From contig BCKK01000009.1 of assembly GCA_001600615.1 (NCBI GenBank), positions 124,156 through 188,155 of the forward strand: DNA of 64,000 nt. Direction: 5' to 3'. This DNA is from Dioszegia crocea (taxonomy: Eukaryota > Basidiomycota > Tremellomycetes > Tremellales > Bulleribasidiaceae). This document shows positions 60,585 through 64,000 of the stretch, piece after piece. The translations under genes were made by a program, and so were the position numbers. Position 1 is the stretch's first letter. Each line of letters starts with the position of its first letter. The notes under the pieces are model-generated. The model was not told where the DNA came from, did not search any database, and saw only the letters and a list, made by a program, of their open reading frames with translations.

Positions 60585-62310
60585 CTACTGAGCCGCATCC
60601 CAGTCCGTGAGCACCTTCCACGCCTCATCCCCAACTTCTATCCCTCGTCCCTTTTTCTCCCATTCAACTGAAGTTGCACCTTCGAGCCGCTGCATCTCCG
60701 CCACGATCCGGTAAGGTACCACACGGCCCTCGAAGTAGGTGTGCATATTCCACCCAGGAGTTGATAGAGCAGCAAACACCTTCGCCCGTGTCGTGCCGTC
60801 GCTGGCAAGATACTGTATCTGGGATGAGGCAGGAGAGAAGATGGCACCCTGTATCGGCCAAGGACAATCCGCGATATGGACCAACGAAGCAAACACCCGA
60901 GCAATGAGTAACTCTCGGTCGTCGCGCCGCACCGAGGCGATATGCGCCCGGGACTCGACCCATGCCGGACGTGGTGATAATGTGGCAAAAGTGTAGCCCG
61001 CGATGGAGTCGATTTTGCGAGTAATGAGGAGGATGATGTGGAGTTTGGGATTCTTGAGAAGCTGAGAGGCGAAGAAGGGGTCGATAATGCGATCTGGTGA
61101 AGCATCTGAGACGCCCGCGCCTACCAGATCAGGCTGGGGAATCGCAACCAGTCGCGATACGTCAAAGTATAGTTTTTCGAGAGCGGACAATCTCGGCAGG
61201 TTGGTGTTTCACGTATTAGCTTTTTGCAATCGCTGAGTCACAGTGATCTCCATTACATACCCAGTCCACCCAGCTGCTGGCCTTGATGATGAGTCTGCGC
61301 ACAGAAGAAAATCTTAGAGATGGTCCAACCGCTGCTGTTCGGAATTTTGCACCTGCTGTAGACCAGTGCAGATTGTCTAATCTCGCATGTCCACTCAGTT
61401 CTAGCAGTATTTCTGTGCTTGCTGGATCCGTCCACGGGTCTCCTGTGAAGGTTAAAGGTCGCTGTCTGCAGCTGTGGGCTTCGCCTTACGAGGGAGGTAA
61501 GAAAAGCGGCGAGGATGGGATCATCGGCGGACGAAGTTTCGTGGAAACCAAATTCGAGAAGAGTCAGGCTAGTGTCATGGGATAGACGGAGGGGTGAGGC
61601 CGCGGGGGTATTCGTGACTCCGTACGGTTCGTACTCGATCGAGAGCTCCTGGAGAAGCGGCGAGGGTTGTATGCAGGAAATGACGACCGCAAAGTCCCAG
61701 AATGACCCTGAGCGGAATCGGAGGTGTTTCAGTGATTGGAATGATATGTTGGCATGACGAAGGATAAAGTCGAAGGTGACTTGACCCAATGGGGCCAGTC
61801 AAATTCGTACTTGTGCCAGCGTTTACTGTCGACCACCAAGGTCTCTAGATTCGATGAGACGAGATCGAGGGCTTGGACCGTAGCGAGAGCGCTGCCGGGT
61901 GAAGGGGATACCGTCATTTTCCGCGTTCTCTTCCACTCGTCTTCACCACCCCTCTTCAGGGCAATATTCATCTTCTCCCTTAGACCCTGTTGGTATCTAA
62001 TCTCGGCTTCTCGTGCCTCGTTCTTCGCCCACACGACGTACAAGTCCTGGCTACTGCGTTCGTAAGGTTGGACCAAGGGGCGTTCTCCAAACATCTCAGG
62101 GAGTCGAAGATCGAGGACGCTCCAGAGCCGATCGACAGTGGCGAGATGCTGAAGAGGGCGTGAGACGCGTGATAATTCGATGAGGGAGGTTTTGTTGAGA
62201 TGTGAAGCAATGAGGGATAGGACTTCAGGGGGGAGGGTGGTGAGCCGAGCACTGGAAGACTGCAAAGTCAGTTTAAGCCGCGTTCCTCGATTTACCGGCA
62301 GGTCTGACAT
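60585..62310 (-). pseudogene. F-box-like family copy 8, probably frameshifted
   Basis: A tiny first exon (ATG TCA GAC CTG CCG) and a 38-nt phase-0 intron lead to SSSARLTTLPPEVLSLIASH and LATVDRLWSVLDL. VQALDLVSSNLETLVVD joins ITFDFILRHANISFQSLKHL through a 47-nt phase-1 intron (GTAAAC...GTCAAG). Near 61450 the frame shifts by one from RRSPQLQTATFNL to TFTGDPWTDPASTEILLELS, then LDNLHWSTAG; no acceptable intron restores phase. RRLIIKASSWVDW precedes a normal intron, and the C-terminus is IEVGDEAWKVLTDWDAAQ followed by TAG. After that stop, MREDMLEGTKGMFAAGHQ continues in the same frame to a GTGAGT donor, so the stop itself may be secondary. One definite lesion. Confidence 0.6.
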
Positions 62311-63660
62311 AATCGACTATGGAGTGGTTCTGTCGGAGTACGGTTCAGTAGCGGTGAGTCTGCTATGTTGTGATGTAGGGTCACTAGGGTTCAAGAGGAG
62401 CGCATTTGGTGGGCCTTTCCAATAGGCTCCCGGATAAATCTCGGAAGAAACACCACATTCCTCAAATCTTTCTTAAGCTGGGTTTGCAGTGCGTACAGAG
62501 GAGCAGACTGCTGGTCGTGCTACGCTGTGAGGCATACATATGCTGGAGTGAAGGCGTTCAGAGCGACCTTTCCTGGGGCGGCTAGGATCTGACTGATAAT
62601 GGTAACGCGCTTCTACGCTGTGACCAGGCGAAACCGTACGTAGAGGTGTCAAAATCGGACAGGTCCAAACGAAATGCATGCTAGCTAGTCTTCTCGCGAG
62701 CAGTTCACATACACACCTGTAAGGTACTGGTACTGGTCAGGGAGTACATCACATCAGCGCTTCCCCGTCTCTCACTGTGTCCGGTTAATCAGCCGGGTAA
62801 ACTTACGACGTCCTTTGGGTCGAAAGTGGCGCCACGGTCTGTGCACATGTGCCACTTTTGCGGGACTTTCACAGTTGCTGCAGATGTCGCCCGAAATCAT
62901 TTGTATAAGCTCAGCCGAGATGCTCTCTGAGTGCCACAGCTCATCAGCGTCCTCTAGTCAGGCTCAGAAATTGCTTCCGCGACCACATCCCAAAACCTTT
63001 ACGCTCAAGACGATACCCTGGGCTGTACTCGTACTGGGTGAGGAATCCGTTTGATAGACGGGATAGACAGAGTGTCTCGTAGATCTCGTTGGGCTGATTG
63101 GATTTCCATACTGCATAACAAGGCCGCCGCCAAAGATGAGGCATTTTCACCATCGATCTCGGACCTCGGACCCGGATGCGGAATTTGCGGAATGTGAAAC
63201 CGCCGAGCTGGCCGATGATGTCATCGCCCTCGTCCACCATGCACCAAATCTCACGCTGACGTTGTCTTAGCGCCCTGAGTCAGCCTGAGTCCGAAGCGGA
63301 GAAGAGCGGAGATCTATCTTTTGCGAGCCAAATGCGTCCGCTCGGCGGAGAAGATTTTCATAGGAGCAGTTACGAACCGGCGGCACTACTTGGTGCGGGG
63401 TGAAGCGGGGTCACGAGGGATACGCGCTCCATGTATCGGCCCACTCTACTCCCACCTTCAAATAAGTTCCGACAGCTGACCCAGTCCCGTCCCGCAAGGA
63501 GTACTAATAAGTAAACGTCTCCGCGCTTGATCCACATCCCCAGTTTCCACCCCATTCTTTCTCCATCATCGACACATACTACTCAGACGACTACCGATCT
63601 CTACAGTTCGGTGCCCCTGTAAGCGACAGTTACACCCCAACAGCACAGCAGTAGATCATA
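62311..63660. other. intergenic, right edge of the F-box array
   Basis: 1,350 nt. A minus-strand open frame (62944-63240, FRKFRIRVRGPRSMVKMPHL...) looks protein-like but has no recognised domain or splice partners. The last 150 nt are C/T-rich and lead to the sugar-transporter ATG. Confidence 0.4.
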
Positions 63661-64000
63661 ATGGGCGGCGGCGGCGGCGGTGGTGGTGGTTTTGACGATG
63701 CGCTCATAGCCTCTCCCGACGAGCAGGGATGGAGGGGCCTGATGAAGAACAAGAAGTCCTTGGGTATTGCGATGTTTGTGAGTAGACGAAGCGTCAGTGT
63801 AGGTATGGTGTTGACTTCTGCAGGCCTCGCGTGCGTGACTTTCGACATTCGTGATGGGTCTAAATTCGGCTGACCTGAACAGTCGGAGGTGTGCTCTACG
63901 GTTACAACCAGGGTGTCTTTTCCAGTGTCCAAGTGATGGAGCGATTTTTGTACCGATTCCCCCAGATGGTGAGTGCTCACCACGCTAATTCTGACCCCTC
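63661..64000 (+). CDS. sugar transporter of the MFS sugar-porter family (5' part only)
   Basis: Exons 63661-63777, 63824-63830 and 63883-63968 join in phase to MGGGGGGGGGFDDALIASPD... KNKKSLGIAMF-ASLGGVLYGYNQGVFSSVQV, then MERFLYRFPQM. GVLYGYNQGVF is the first membrane helix of fungal hexose transporters (consensus G-x-x-x-G-Y/F-D/N-x-G). The second exon is only 7 nt (GCCTCGC), yet without it the conserved A-S-L-G-G cannot be made. The Gly run after the Met is common in this subfamily. The gene continues past the window's right edge. Confidence 0.88.

Noticed and set aside
61731..61800. A frameshift in copy 8 at VVDSKRWHKYEF
   Set aside because: A 47-nt phase-1 intron (GTAAAC...GTCAAG) restores the frame, so only the break near 61450 is counted.

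Overview
The window looks like nuclear DNA of a basidiomycete yeast or fungus, most likely a Tremellomycete (Cryptococcus relatives). Genes are intron-dense. The introns are very short, mostly 34-60 nt, with GTRAGT/GTATGT donors and a CTGAC or CTGAT branch site just before a CAG/TAG acceptor. Protein content is fungal throughout: Tps1, Rpd3, glycogenin, DUF1996-WSC, Dal5-type permeases and a fungal-type transcription factor. No prokaryotic or organellar features, rRNA, convincing tRNA or CRISPR was seen.

Left end (1-10.5 kb): five tandem copies, all on the minus strand, of one F-box-like family. Each has an N-terminal F-box, a variable middle with leucine-rich character, and a C-terminal block of the type W-x-x-R-G-x-E-V-G-x-x-A-W-x-V-L-x-x-W. 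Two copies are open (5.9-7.7 and 8.5-10.5 kb). Three carry frameshifts and/or in-frame stops.

Centre (11-54 kb): single-copy genes. Trehalose-6-phosphate synthase, an Rpd3-type histone deacetylase and a glycogenin with a long C-terminal tail come first. Next is a divergent pair, an MFS anion permease and a sulfatase. Then come a BIM1/X325-like surface protein, a coiled-coil protein and a voltage-sensor-like membrane protein. The block at 36-45.5 kb is a C2H2 transcription factor, a 2OG-Fe(II) oxygenase, a RidA deaminase, an HpcH/HpaI aldolase and a second MFS permease, and it reads like a small catabolic neighbourhood. A secreted DUF1996 protein with five WSC domains and a mitochondrial ClpX homologue follow, with a decayed F-box-like remnant between them.

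Right end (54-62.3 kb): three more minus-strand members of the same F-box-like family, one open and two with single frameshifts, with a GT31-type glycosyltransferase between two of them. The window ends inside a sugar transporter that contains a 7-nt microexon.

The most unusual feature is the F-box family: at least eight same-strand copies in one 64-kb window, in every state from intact to heavily decayed, flanking a core whose genes show no such lesions. Low-complexity tracts include an (AG)44 repeat in a TPS1 intron, and a GAGGAA-type hexamer array in the oxygenase intron that contains a 100-N assembly gap.
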